Of a stretch of 64,000 nt of DNA, positions 34,443 through 46,681 are shown one piece after another; position 1 is the stretch's first letter, and every line of letters begins with the position of its first letter. The notes beneath the pieces are model-generated. The model had not been told where the DNA came from, searched no databases, and saw nothing but the letters and a program-made list of their open reading frames with translations. The position numbers and the translations under genes were made by a program. The stretch comes from Elephas maximus indicus (taxonomy: Eukaryota > Chordata > Mammalia > Proboscidea > Elephantidae): contig NC_064837.1 in NCBI RefSeq assembly GCF_024166365.1, positions 79,541,553 through 79,605,552 on the forward strand. The letters run 5' to 3'.

Positions 34443-36290
34443 GTTATACACATGCCAGCTAGCATTTATTCAAATAAAAAATGGGGAACAGTTCTGTCTC
34501 GATAACAATTATATCCCAACAGCTGGTGTATGGTCCAGTGTTGATCCAGGACTAAGTTTTTAATAGTCTTCAGTAAGATGAGGGGAAAAAGACAATTTAG
34601 TGAGGGTTTCACAAGGCTAAAGTATTTATTTAGATGTTTTCCATTATTTTGAGATTATATCCTACCTTTTTATGTTAAAATGCCATTAATTCTTTTTTTG
34701 ATTACATGTGTCAAGCTTTTTTAAAATCCTCATTTGGCAAAATAAAAGCCAGTACCAAAAATTTGAAGGAAAGTTTTACCACTCTATAAATCTAAAAGTC
34801 TAGGAGTCACTGTTGTACAACCATTCTTAGGGTATCCATACCAGTTGACATCTCTACTAGAAACAACATTCAATAGCTTTTCCTGTCACCAGGCCAACTG
34901 GGACTTACTCAGCCTTCTGAGCAGAGGCCTGTGAGCACAGTGTCAGCATGCAGATGGCAGGAGCTGCAGGCTGAACAGCAGTGTCCACTTGATGCCAAGC
35001 TCCCTCCTCTGGGTGCTGTGCACGGCTGGACCGTAGGGGGCCGATTTTATAAGGTCACGTTTGAAGTCTCCTATTCAGGGACCTCAGCTGACTTTCTAAA
35101 AGGAAGATATTTATAGGAATCTGTTGTTGAGAGGAATAAACAGTTGTTATAGAAGAAACCTAATCCCTGACATTTGGTAGTGAGGGGGATAGCAAAGGGC
35201 TGTGCTCTCCGGAAGCACAGAGGCAGGAAGGCATGGACCGGTACCAGGCAAGGAAGGGATGTTCTTGGCCAGATGGGATGGCTTCCATGAGGCATCCCCA
35301 ACTTTGACATAAGACGGCATTGGTTGGCAATGTGTTGAAAGGACACGTGACTTCCTGACCTGGGTCTCCAGGCAGAAGGCTTGTCCTGACTGTGCCCATG
35401 GTGTGAGCAGCAATACAGGGTATGGAGAAAAACCCTGAAGTGTGTGTACACGTACTGCCCTCTAGAGCATCGTGTCCAGACACCTGCACAGACAAAAACT
35501 GGATGGGGCTGAACACCAATTCTTCTGCCTTCATTGTCTCAAAAGGAGACAATCAAGGAATGACACGGGGGATTGGCAAGAGGATTAAAAAAAAAAAAAG
35601 GTTTCTTTTTTCTTTCAGGAAAACTCTGGGAATACTGATACTCTCCACAAAAGGGGACCACAGGTATTCAGGCAGGAGCTAAAACCATGATTAAAAAGGA
35701 AAAGGAGGAAGGCATTTACAGGGAAATCAAGTCAAGATACAGAAGTACAGCTTGACAGACACAAACATCTGTGGAGACAACCTGGTCACACTTGATGACC
35801 GTTTACAATTCAAAGCAAGACAGTGTGAGCACTGATGACACACACACTAAGGAAGCACAGCACTTACTGAGGAAATGGGGGCAAAATGGAGCCATTGTCC
35901 TCTCTGCTTCAGCCAGCTCTGGGCCAACCAAACAACTCTCCTTTTGACCAAACACAGCCCAAGGCCAGACCCATGAAAGCGCCAGGTCAGGAAGAGAAGA
36001 AAGAAGGGAAATAAACACAAACAGTCACGCAGAATAGTCTGACTCTGGTGGATTCCTTTCTGATAGAGCAGCGCCTCCCACAGTTGTCAGAAATCTAGGT
36101 CCTGCTCTGCTCTTACCTGCTCACAGGCCTGGCCGAAGAAACCCACTTCTAACTTTCAGACTCTCTTTCCCTGTTACAGAATGTGTCCCAGGCGCTCAGG
36201 CCTCATGAGGAAAATAGAGTTTGGCGTCCATTCAGAAGCAAAGTACAAACACAGCACTCACACAACCATCAGGTCTAAATTAAATATATT
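34443..36290. other. Unique non-coding DNA, no gene seen
   Basis: Overlapping short frames occur at 34.9-35.6 kb on both strands, in a GC-moderate patch. None carries a recognisable domain, splice pattern or start context, so I treat them as chance. No clear repeats. Confidence 0.45.
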
Positions 36291-36294
36291 AAGT

Positions 36295-36350
36295 TTACAT
36301 ATAAATATATATATATGCATAAAATGTGTATATATGTATATATATAGTAA
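36295..36350. repeat. AT-rich palindrome, left arm
   Basis: TA-rich tract containing 'tatgcataaaatgtgt' at 36314-36329. Its exact reverse complement lies at 36610-36625 beyond the SINE. Confidence 0.75.
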
Positions 36351-36548
36351 GAGGAACCCTGGTGGTGCGATAGTTAAGTGCTCAGCTGCTAACCAAAATG
36401 TCAGCAGTTTGAACCCACCAGCTGCCCCAGGGGAGAAAGGCAGGCAGCCTGCTTTCGTAAAGATTACAGCCTTGGAAACACTGTGGGGCAGTTCTACTCT
36501 GTCCTACAGTGTCGCTATGAGTCAGAATTGACTCTATGGCAACTTTGT
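36351..36548 (+). mobile_element. AfroSINE, plus
   Basis: Head 'gaggaaccctggtggtgcga', middle 'gctgctaaccaaaatgtcag', tail 'ggggcagttctactctgtcc', then 'gtcgctatgagtcagaattg' and a T-rich end. Nearly complete copy. It includes an internal addition ('aggcaggcagcctgctttcg' region) typical of the longer subfamily. Confidence 0.9.
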
Positions 36549-36569
36549 TTTTTTTTGAACATAGTAATA

Positions 36570-36630
36570 TATATATAATACAGCAATACGTACATATATA
36601 TATATAAACACACATTTTATGCATAAAAAT
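36570..36630. repeat. AT-rich palindrome, right arm
   Basis: TA-rich tract with 'acacattttatgcata' at 36610-36625, the 16-bp perfect inverse of the left arm. Confidence 0.75.
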
Positions 36631-36754
36631 CACAGCCACTAGCCCATCTAGTTGTATTTTCTTCATGATACTTACCAATATTTGAAATCATATTGCCTCT
36701 GATTTCTTGTTTACTTATTTTCTCTCTTTCCTCTAGAATTCTGTCACCTAGAAT

Positions 36755-36870
36755 AAGTTCCATATGAGTTGGGTCCGCTTATGTCTGGTCCATCAGCATA
36801 TTCCCAGTGCCTGGAACACAGCCTGGCACATAGCATTACGCAGTGATATTTGCTGAATGAATTAGTTAAT
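36755..36870 (+). repeat. L2/MIR 3' end
   Basis: 'cccagtgcctggaacacagc', 'ctggcacatagcattacgca' and 'tatttgctgaatgaatta' is the shared CORE-LINE tail. Confidence 0.75.
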
Positions 36871-37540
36871 CATTTTTTTTTTTTTTTTATGTGAGCATGC
36901 CTATGTTCTGAAGACAGAGTCAGCAGTAAGGTAGAGAGAAGCATTTGGTGGAGGGGATGATGGAAAGAGAGCCCTTCATGAGGGAGAAGAGACTTACAGG
37001 TTTCTGTCTCAGGTAAGAGAAACGGCGTACATGATTGCACCAAAGCCGAAGGAAACAAAGAAGAGCAGAGCACTGTTGAGCTGAATTTGGTTACAGGAGT
37101 AAGGAACCGAGGGGCTCCTTGTTGCCATAATTGAACAAAAACTAGAGAAAAGATCATCATTTGCAAGCAGGAGAGGTGAGGTGTTGGGTTAGGGATTTTG
37201 CTGAGAACAGAGCTAGACTTCTTTCCCTTCTTACGTTGTAATTGTTCTTTCACAAAGCTGATGTAGGTGCTAGACCCTGAGCCCTCAGATGGCAGGGCTG
37301 ATGTCAGCCTGTTTTGGCTGCAGCCTGGCACAGGACACAGTGCTGACAAAGTAGGGCCCAAATAAACATTTGTGGACTAAAATAAAAGTCAAAGTGTGCA
37401 AAATCCTGAGGCCAATTGGAGAGGGCATGACTGTGGCCATATAAATGGATTTCCAGGCAAGACTGAAGGCTCCCCTGGGAGGAACTGAGAATGTTTAGCG
37501 GTGCCAATCTAAAGGTAAATATTTCTAGGGCCTTGCTACC
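36871..37540. other. Non-coding, poly-T then unique DNA
   Basis: A poly-T run at about 36873-36888 opens the interval. A 163-codon minus-strand frame (37361 to 36870) has low-complexity Ser/Leu-rich content and no domain, so I do not call it a gene. Confidence 0.45.
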
Positions 37541-37695
37541 GAAGTAAACTCGGCCGAGCTAGTCTAACTTTTTAAGCCTCAGTTTAATTCCTTCTGAAAT
37601 GGGGCTAGTAAAACTCTCCTCACGGATGAGTTGTAGGGAAAAAATGAAATATTGCGTGTAAAATTCTTCACCCAGCATGTAATACATGCTAATGC
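37541..37695 (+). repeat. MIR/L2-type fragment
   Basis: 'ttaagcctcagtttaattcc', 'tgaaatggggctagtaaaac', then 'ataatacatgctaatgcctg'-like tail. This is diverged MIR sense order. Confidence 0.5.
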
Positions 37696-39197
37696 CTGGC
37701 TACACAGGACACATCCTACTGTTTTTCTATGAGTCTGTCCACTCCAGCACACCAGACAAGGAGCTGTCTCCAGCATCTCTGCGCCCCTGTTATCTAGCAC
37801 CATGTGTGGCTCCTGTTAGCAGTGTGGCAGGCACTGCTAGTTGCCTCCACACAGCCTCACTAACAGAACACTGACTATTCCAGCTACAGCGTGCACAGCT
37901 AAGATACTCACCTTACCAGGCTCCATGCAGCTAAGGGCACCCACAGAAACCAGCTTTGAGATGTGCTGGGCATCTCCAGAAAGTTGTTGCTTTCCTCATA
38001 CAAGTTTGACCTGTCTTTCTTCTCCTTCCTTTTTTTCTGACAGGAATATAGACTAAAGGCTGGAGATGGAGCAGCTATTTTGTGACTAGGAGACGGCAAG
38101 GACAAGACAAACAGCACGCAAAAGGAGTGGTAAAGTGAATAGTTTAAAGGATCCTTGGATATTCATGGCATCATGGAGCCATTGCACCAACTCTGAACTG
38201 CCTACCTTCAGACTTTTAAGAAAACGTAGTTGGCTAAGTCACTGTCGCCCGGATACATAGGCTTTTGAAAATATTGTTTAAATGAGTTAAGAACCAACTC
38301 TAGGAAATTGTGAAGCAAGACATGCTTGTTTTGTTTACTCGTATATGTGCCACCTTTACCAATAGGAGAGCTGCATGCAGAAAGCTAGAACTCTTTAGTT
38401 ACCAAATTCCCATCCTTAAAAGAAGTCGTACGGAGAATAATGTCACTAGTTTGGTGAGTTAGCATGCATCAATTGCTAAAGGCTGATCTATTTTGTAGTC
38501 GGTCTATGAATAATCCAGATGTATAAATATATAAATAACAGAATTAAAATGAGGTTATATCGACGGCAACAGGTTATATTTAAATTTATTGTATTTACAG
38601 AAATTCAAATTTTGAGATAATATAAAAATAATGTCCAAATGAAACTGTTTTTAAATAAAAATTCCCATGTTTCAATCTTGTATATGTAAATATAGAATTA
38701 AAAATTCCTAATAATTATGTCCAACTATATATTCAAAACCCTAACTTATAAACAGTCAAAATAATTATCTGGATTGTTTCAGGCTAAAGTTATCTTCTTT
38801 GTGACGATGCTGGTTTAAGAGTAAATCTATGACTCAATTTTTTTCTGATTTTATGAGTTTAACTTTATAATTTTTGTTTTAATATATCAGACATATTTAC
38901 ATAGTCATTAGAAAAACTTAAGTTCTTAGTGAAACCTGGTAAAATTACCTAAATGAAAAACCTAACTGATCTGGATAATTAGTAACTTTGGGTTGCTTTT
39001 TTGGTTTTGTTTGTTTTTTGTGTGTCTGTTTGTTTTGTTTTTATACAAATTGTGTCAGGGCCCTTTCTGGTGGCTTATCTCAAAAACACATTTCATATGC
39101 TCTGAATTTAAAAAACCATTTTATAAGATTTACCAAAACTCTAAACAGTTTGTCTAAATAAACAAAATACACAATAAGCTACCTGAAACCTAAGTGT
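37696..39197. other. Unique AT-rich DNA, no gene seen
   Basis: 38.2-39.05 kb is strikingly AT-rich and free of recognisable repeats. A (G)TTTT-rich tract lies at about 39000-39045. No coding frames of note. Confidence 0.45.
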
Positions 39198-39562
39198 TGT
39201 TGTTCGTTGCCATCAGTTTGTCTCTGACTCATGGCACGCTTATGTAAAACAGAGTGAAATGTTGCCTGATCCCACGCCATCCTCATGATCATCGCCATGG
39301 TCGAATCCATTGTTGCAGCTGTTGTGTGCTGCCTTCCAACCTAGGAGGTTCATCTTCCGGCGCTATATCAGTGTTGTGTTGTGACCCGTAGGGTTTTTAC
39401 TGGCTGATTTTCAGAAGTAGATTGCCAGGTTTTTCCTCCTAGTGAGTCTTAGTCTGGAAGCTAAACCTGTCCGCCGTGGGTAATCCTGATGGCACTTGAA
39501 ATACTGGAGGTATAGCTTCCAGCACAAGCCACCACAGTACCACAAACTAACAGACGAGCAGT
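39198..39562 (-). mobile_element. Internally deleted RTE derivative, reverse
   Basis: The left part ('gttgttgttcgttgccatca', then 'gttgcctgatcccacgccat') is the reversed RTE 3' end. The right part ('ccttccaacctaggaggttc', 'tatagcttccagcac', 'cagtaccacaaactaacaga') matches the RTE 5' region at 23690-23950. A 3' end joined directly to a 5' end is the form of a non-autonomous RTE element. Confidence 0.7.
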
Positions 39563-41125
39563 GGGAAACCTAAATGCCTGGGTTTAGAAATATCTGTGGA
39601 GCATGCCCTACATGTCAGGTTCTGTTTGAGGTTGCAAGTATTCAGCAGTGACCTGGGCAGCTGGGTGCCTGCTCACAGGGCACTTCTATACTGGGAGAAG
39701 GACAAACAAAGTCAGGGTAGCAAAGAAACAAAATACTTAGAAATCATAACAGAACCAAACAAGGAGCTGAAATAGAGAGTAGCAGTGAGCAGCAGGGTGG
39801 GGTCTTCCCTCTAAGGAAATAACACACAACTCGATCTCTAGGCGAGAAGGCATGGCCTTGAAAGCCTGAGGCTTTGTGAGCAGAGGAAAGGGCAGAGGCC
39901 AAGGCGTCCCATAGGAGGAAGGTCTGGCCTCACAACATCTTCGCTGACTTCACAGGCTTGGAGGAAAGGGACTGCAGCAACAAGCAGGGATGAGGGGGAA
40001 GCAGAGCAGGGTTGGGCAGTTCCTATAGAACAAAGGGTAAACAAATCTCAAGAGACTCATGCAGAGAATAGGATGGAGCATTTTATGTTTTAATGAGACC
40101 CCTCTTGCTGCTCTGGGAGAGTGGAAGTCCAGGTACCAGTGACCCAGCTGCTTCAGTAGTGCTGGCAAGAAATGGTCCTGGCTCGCACTGGGAGATGGCA
40201 GTGAAGGGTGAGAGAAGAGCTCTGATTCCAGGTCTACTTTGGAGGTAAACTCAAATGCACCTGGTAATAAACTGAATATGTGGACAGAAAGAGGGGAGAA
40301 ACCAAACCAGACTTCTGAATGGGGCGCCATAGAGAGAAGGAGGAGTGGAAGGGCACAGGTATGGGGTGAAGCTGTCTGGGAGGGGCAGATTATTCTGTTC
40401 AGGGGCTTCTTACACTTTGGATGTTTCTGAAGCATCCAGGTGAAGATGCCAAGTAGAAGTCTGATATGCAGGTCCAAAGACGGGAGGAAATGTCTGCTGA
40501 GGGGTAAGTCTGGGTGTCCTCAGAGCACTCAAGTTATTTGACAGCCAGGAATGGTTCAGATTACAGACAGAGGGTGTGTAAAGAGAGAGGGGCCACAACT
40601 GGGTGGTCCTGACAGCTTGGTGTCAAACAAAGGGGGAGGGACAGTGTCATAGACAAAAAAGGAGAGTGAGGGAGAGACACTGGAGAAGTCTGTGTTTCCA
40701 GAAGTCCTGCTGAGAAGGTGAGTAAATTGAGGACAGTTTCCATCTGAATAGAAATCCATAGGTCTTTTCAGTGGGGTGGCGATATAGGAAGGTGGAGAGG
40801 AGAGCGTGCTACAGAGGGGGCAAGAGGAGAAGTGCAGACAGAAAGGGGTGCAACTCCGGAAACGGAGTTTTTCCCTAAGGAAAAAAAGTTAAGGACTTTT
40901 TAATTTTAAATTTGCATTTTGTTTCCAAATTCTACTTTAAAAATGCTCAAGCTGAAAGAAAAGTACAATGAGCACCTGTCTATTCTTTCTAGCTGTAAAT
41001 ATTTTGATGTATGGGCTCCATTTATGCAGTACAAACACACACACATAGGTATTTTGCCAAACAATTTGAAAGTATATTATAGATTATCATGATGGTTCAC
41101 CTCTAAATACTTGCACCTTCATACC
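39563..41125. other. Unique non-coding DNA, no gene seen
   Basis: A 175-codon minus frame at 40477-39950 and its neighbours lack domains, and both strands are open in this purine-rich part, which favours chance. A (CA)5 tract lies near 41036-41045. Confidence 0.45.
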
Positions 41126-41126
41126 C

Positions 41127-41300
41127 TAGGAAACCCTGGTGGCGCAGTGGTTAAGTGCTAACCGAAAGGTTGGCAGTTTGAATCCACCAGCTGCTCCTTG
41201 GAAACTCTATGGGGCAGTTCTACTCTGTCCTATAGGGTCTCTATGAATTGGAATCAACTCAATGGCAGTAGGTTTGGGTTTTTTTCTTTGTTTTTTTTGG
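41127..41300 (+). mobile_element. AfroSINE, plus, good copy
   Basis: Starts 'ggaaaccctggtggcgcagt' with 'ggttaagtgctaaccgaaag', and continues 'gttggcagtttgaatccacc', 'ctccttggaaactctatggg', 'gcagttctactctgtcctat' and 'gaattggaatcaactc'. Close to the family consensus as I know it. It is the best single diagnostic of afrotherian origin here. Confidence 0.95.
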
Positions 41301-41735
41301 TTTCTATCCTGAGAATAGAGAAATTCCTATAAAACCACAATATCATTATCACAAGTAAGGAAATTACAAAAAAAAATTATTTTTTAAAATCCAATTCACA
41401 TTCAAATTTCCCCAATTACCTTAAAAGCTCTTCGAGAGTTGGTATTTCACATCAGCATCCAGCCAAGACATACGCATTGTTTTGGATTATTATTTTTCTT
41501 TAGCCTCTTTTTACTTAGAACATTTCCCCCATCTCTTTTGTGGGCGTGTGACATTACCTTTTTATGGAGGGCTCAGCAGGAAAGTTGCCCCACATTGTAG
41601 ATTTGTGTGATTGTTTTCTCATAGTGTTCTGTTTCCTATTTCTCTATGCCTCTTTTTTTTTTTCTTCCTTCTGTTAACCATAAATTAGTCAAACCATTGA
41701 TTACATTCTGATTAAATGTCTTCGGCAAGAATACA
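41301..41735. other. Non-coding, no gene seen
   Basis: AT-rich with several homopolymer runs. Possible old LINE text ('ccccatctcttttgtgggc') but not assignable. Confidence 0.35.
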
Positions 41736-42060
41736 TCATACCCAGCCCAGTGCCGTCAAGTCGATTCTGACTCATAGCGACCCTACCATAGGCAGTGTCA
41801 TACACATTAGAGTGCATGGTATCAGATGGCACATAATGTCAGTCTGTCGTTCAAACAAAGACCAACTGCCATCAGGCCCCTCTGACTTTTGGTGACTGCG
41901 CGTGTTTCAGAGTGGGAACTGTGCTCCATGGAGTTTTCAATGGCAGGTTTTTCAGAAGTGGATTGCCAGGCATTTCTTCTGATGTGCCTATGGGTGAACT
42001 CAAGCATCTAACCTTTTAGTTAGCAGCCAAGCTCATTAACTGTTTGCACCCCCTGGGGAC
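41736..42060 (-). mobile_element. Two Afrotherian SINE fragments, reverse
   Basis: The first (about 41740-41800) reads 'gtgccgtcaagtcgattctg' and 'actcatagcgaccctac'. The second (about 41857-42055) reads 'ccaactgccatcaggcccc', 'ggattgccaggcatttcttc', 'ctaaccttttagttagcagc' and 'ctcattaactgtttgcacc'. The 'attgccagg' block marks a longer SINE variant than the 41127 copy. Confidence 0.75.
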
Positions 42061-43319
42061 TGTCTTGTCATTATATAAAAAAAAAAAAAAATTGTCATTA
42101 GGCATTCTAAATTTGGTTACTTAGCAGCCTAACCAGATTTCTCCTTTAATGCTGTATATTAATGCTTGCAATTATCAAGTAATCTTTGGGGTGATATTTT
42201 GGTACCATGTCAAATATCCTTGTTCCCAAGAAACTGTCCACTCAATAGTTTTAGCATCCATTGGTAAGACTTGTGGAATCAATTATTACAAAATGGTTGA
42301 TGTTCTAATGGCAAAATGGTTATTTTTCTAATTCTGTCATTTCTTCTACCTGTATTAGTTAGCATTCACCTGCAAAGAGGAGTTTAAGGAAGTTTTTTTT
42401 TAGTTGTTAAAGAATTAGAGAATGTTTAAATGCCAACAGAGATCATGCAGTGGGAGTTGGATGTGGACAGTTTATAGCAGGGATAGCCCAAAGAAACCAG
42501 CCTTGGGGAGGGAGACAAGTATATGGGAAAGAGATGGAGACGGAGGAGAGGTAGGCACTTGGAGGCTTAGATGTGGAAAGTGGACGAGTAATTCCATCTC
42601 TACACATATCCCCAGGAAATGATGCCAAATTAAAACAATGACAAAATAGATGTATGAAGATGCCCATTAAAGTAATAAGAAAAACTGATTTAAAACAATA
42701 ATAGTTAAGGGTGAGCAATAGAGGAATGGCAAAGGAAAAGTATTGCATGTTCACTCTCTATGGAACAGCTGGCCACTAAAAAATAATTAGGAAAACTGTA
42801 GAAATATTGGAGCCCAGTAAATGAAAAAAAAAATTAAGATTTTTTTTCTTGATGTTTTCTGATGAGTACATTAAAAACATAAAAAATAAAAAAGGCTAAC
42901 ACTGCTGCAGCTGTGAAGGCTGATTTTTCTGCTGAAGTTGCCCTGGAGTTGGCACGCAAGTCCACTTTTTTACCAACTCCTTAGACAAGTAATAGTAGCT
43001 TCCCTAGGTTTATCAGTTTGGCTCCCCTTGTTGAGAACAACAAATAGAATTAATTGAATCTGCTCTCTTTTTCACTCACTAAACATAAACTACCATTCAG
43101 AAAAAAACTGTTTATTTGAGGGTTATTTATATTTCAGTATACTAATAGCAGGAAAAAAAAAAGAGCTTTGAAGCATGACAGCTGGCCAAAGAAATAATTC
43201 TCGTATGATTAAAAAAACAAAACAAAACAAAACCCTAAAATCAAGAGTAGCCTCTTCCCTGAGAAGCCTAAACAGTTGATATTTTGATATTTTAGACACT
43301 GTTATTTATTACTCGTGAT
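42061..43319. other. Non-coding, no gene seen
   Basis: Poly-A at about 42077-42091. Otherwise unique AT-rich DNA without credible frames. Confidence 0.45.
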
Positions 43320-43480
43320 ATGAAAACCCTTTGCGGTGGAGTCAATTCTGACTCATGGTGACCCTATAGGACAGAGTAGAACTATCCCGCAGGGTTTCCA
43401 AGGAGTGGCTGCTGGATTTGTACTGCTGACCTTTTGGTTAGCAGCCAACCGCTTAACCACTGTACCACCAGGGATCCCAG
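43320..43480 (-). mobile_element. AfroSINE, reverse, near complete
   Basis: 'gcggtggagtcaattctgac', 'tcatggtgaccctataggac', 'agagtagaactatcccgcag', 'ttggttagcagccaaccgct' and 'taaccactgtaccaccaggg' is the full SINE in antisense. Confidence 0.93.
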
Positions 43481-46014
43481 ATGATATTAGGTTACTATTA
43501 TAAAATATGTTAAACAATGATCAGGCAAGAAAAAGAGTGAGGACCTGAGCGAGATCGGCTAAATCAGTTATTTACATAAGGAGTGACGGGGGAGAAAATA
43601 AAATCTTGTCAGGTGTCTCAGCTTTTACCACAGTGATGCCACATATGTCCCTGGCACACAACGACAGCACTTGCTGTCCCTTCACACACACGTGTGTCAG
43701 CTGGGGCACCTCTGCTCTGTCTGCTCATCCTGGGATCCCGGTACCCCACTGGTAACCCTGGTTTAGTGGGTCTATCGCCTGGGCATCTGCTGTCATGTCC
43801 GCTCAGCCCCAGCACGGGGCAGGGCCAAATCACACAGAGGGCTGCTGTAACTCAAGTGGATTATGTTTTCCTGACAGCCTACACGAAGCTACCACCAAAT
43901 ATCAGAATAGTTGTTGCCCGAGAAACTGAGTATTTTAGATTGCTTGAATGTAGCATTTCATTCTCTGACATTCTCTGACATTTGGATGACGTGTCTACCT
44001 TTATACACTAAACTTCCAAGTAACTGGATTTCTTACTGAGTTCTTTTAGGCTAATAAGAAGGTTCAGTAAATTTCATCAAAACTTAAAGATATTCCAGTT
44101 AAAATTATAGAATTTATACAATATTTATTTTTTATTTATTATTTTCTCTCAAAACCCTACTACGATAACAGGAGGGAAATGTTTAAAAAGGAGAAGAGAC
44201 CAAAAAGGTGCTCCATATCGATAGATTGCCTGAGCGTGGAAAGCAGGAGAGATAGTGACGGCAATGAAGGGCCTTCTACAGAGGGGACCCCAGTGAAGTC
44301 CCATCTGATCTGCCTCCACAGGGGTCGGGAAAGGCCACCAGGCTGGTAGGAGCTGGGTGGGGTTTCAGGGCTACAAATAGATAGAAGGTACAATGAGAGC
44401 TTGTGTGAAGAGAGGTTAGGGTCTCTGGTCCAACCCACAAGGCCAGAGGACTGCTCCTCCCACCCCTACGGGAGACTGGAGGCTTATTCTCTGGAGAAAT
44501 TGGACCCAAACAGTATGTGCCAATACTGGGGACCAGGCACTAAGGAAGACAGCAAAGAACTGGAATGTGAACAGGGAGATGACATAAAAAATGAAAATGA
44601 GGTGGAGACACAGAGCCAACACCCCTAGCTTTCAAGTATGGCAACAGCCCAAATAAACCCTTTGAAATAATTTCTAAAAGTAATGAATTAAAACATTGAG
44701 GTATAAACCCATTATTTATTCAATAAGGAGATAAAGCCCAGAATAAACAGCTAAAATTGTTCTGAGAAGGGATGGAAACACTGGGCAGGGAACTGCTATT
44801 TGTTTAAAAGTACAATTAGAGTTTTAAAGTTTAAAATATGCATTCTTTGATTAAAATAGTTATTTCAGGATTAAATATGCATTGTGCTCAGAATGTTTAA
44901 TGCAAGTTAAAAAACTGAATGAGTTTTTAAAAATATCATTTCTGAAACGTTCAATAGAAAGTTATGTAAATGCATTGTGTAAAGCCCCCTTTCAATTGGA
45001 AGCAAAATCCTGAGAAATCTTATTACTTAACATAATTTGTACATTTAAAACGTACCTGCATTTTAAATAAATGTGTTTAAATGTATACTGTAATTTTCAG
45101 CCTGAGCGGTGTAGCCAGCTCTGTTTCAAGGAACTTTTATTTTACATAATTTTTTGATAGGTTTTTTATAATAAAACTAAGATGTAATTTCTGTAGGAAA
45201 TATGTGAGAAACTCCCTTTTAACTAGACCCCCTGGAATCCCTTTGTAAAGAGAACACGTAGAAAGTAATAAGGAGTAGCTGGTTTCCTGAGGGAGGGGCT
45301 ATAGGAGGCAAGTGCCCTCTAGGAGGATATGGATAACACACTGATACTCTTACCTGTGTAAATACTTCCTTAATACCACCTATACTAAGCAGCCGTTTGT
45401 CATCTACCAGATAATCCACTGCTGTCTAAAGTAAGCTGATTTGTCAAATAGATGAACCATTTTCACCATCCATTTGTGGTTACTGTTTCACTTTCATAAA
45501 TGGTAAGTCCCTCGCCCTTGGGGACACTGGCAATCTCTCCTACCTCCTAGAGGACCCATTACAGAATATCGAAGGTCCACCCACTCTCCTCAGAGTATGT
45601 GTGGGGGAGGGAGGGATGGTGCTGATTAGTGTGGTCATTGCTTCCATGTCTGCCAGAGCCCAGAGTTCCTGGGACTTGGGGGTGCTTCTCAGGACACCTC
45701 GGAATTGAGTGGGATGACTTTCCTTTCACACGGTCTTTTTGAAGTATCCAGATTTCACAGAAGGCTGTCACTCTCTCCCTCCTCTTTGTCCCTTAAGGCA
45801 TCTGGTCTGTGGGCATCAGTGTCCTTGGGTGTTTGTGGAGAACACAGCCCACCCTCCCACCCTCCCATTCCCCATTCCCACCCCCTCCCCACTTTCCCAC
45901 TCCCTATCTCCAACCCTTCTTACTTTGACATTCATCAAAAGAGAAGTATTGCTCTGGGGGAACTGTGGGAAGCACACAGCATTCTTACAGAGTTTCTAAA
46001 AGATATCTGTGACA
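43481..46014. other. Unique DNA, no gene seen
   Basis: Several short frames with no family features. 44640-45200 is repeat-free, very AT-rich and dense in TAAT and ATGCAT-type words, which is listed as a finding. 45838-45912 is a C/T-rich tract (CCCACC/CCATTC words) of about 75 bp. Confidence 0.45.
45838..45912. repeat. Pyrimidine-rich CCCACC tract
   Basis: Almost uninterrupted C/T/A with repeated 'ccctccca' and 'ccattcccca' words. The opposite strand is G-rich, with several GGG runs. Confidence 0.7.
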
Positions 46015-46378
46015 GTTAGCTTTATGGGTCAAACTGGTAAGACCAGAGTACCCAGTTATTCAACCAATACACTAATCTGGATGTTGTTGTGAAGGTATTC
46101 TGTAGCTGCGGTTAATATCTATAATAAGTTGACTTTTCAAGTAAAGAAGTTACCCTTGATCATCTAGGTGGGCCTCGCCCATTAGTTGAAGACCTTAAAG
46201 AGCCAAAGAAGGTAACTTTGAGGAAGAAGAAAATTCAGCTCAAACTGAAGAACGTTCAGTCTTCTGGTTGGCCCTGCCAGCTTCCATAACCTCATAAACC
46301 AATTCCTTAAAATAAATTTCTTAGTATATACATATCCTACTGGTTCTGTTTCTCTGGTAGAACCTTGCCTGATACAAT
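46015..46378 (+). repeat. Old interspersed repeat, family uncertain
   Basis: Recognisable mammalian repeat text: 'gttagctttatgggtcaaac', 'gtacccagttattcaacca', 'ctaatctggatgttgttgtg', 'gtgggcctcgcccattag' and 'aattccttaaaataaattt', ending 'ttctgtttctctggtagaac' and 'gcctgataca'. I know the sequence type but cannot fix the family name from memory. Confidence 0.65.
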
Positions 46379-46681
46379 GTCATTTTAACTTTTCTTCCCT
46401 TTCCCTATCTTTTTTTTTCTTTTAATTAATGTAATCTGATGTCTGTATGTAACCTTAAGAGATATGATACAACTAAACAAATGAATCTTGCCCTAAATTC
46501 AAGGACAATGTCATCCATTTCAAAACTATATTCTATATTAACAGAGGAGCCATTGACATTCTGCTTTGTCTAAATGGTGCACCTGTAATCTTCATAGGCA
46601 CAGCACAGACATTACAAGGCTCATGGTCCTGGACACTTGAACAGCTCTGTTCAAGGAGCTTTTATTCTTCTATAATCTGTT
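46379..46681. other. Non-coding, no gene seen
   Basis: Unique AT-rich spacer. Confidence 0.4.

Noticed and set aside
35160-35552. Overlapping frames of 88-130 codons on the minus strand
   Set aside because: Three frames are open at once, no family resemblance, and no splice or promoter context.
36870-37361. 163-codon minus-strand frame starting near a poly-A/T run
   Set aside because: Ser/Leu-rich, without motifs, and ending in a poly-Lys from the poly-T run. No gene evidence.
39950-40477. 175-codon minus-strand frame
   Set aside because: No domain, no conserved motif, and the plus strand is also open in part. It fits a chance frame in purine-rich DNA.
41127-41300. tRNA gene
   Set aside because: The A- and B-box-like text belongs to the tRNA-derived head of an AfroSINE. 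No cloverleaf or CCA-end structure is present.
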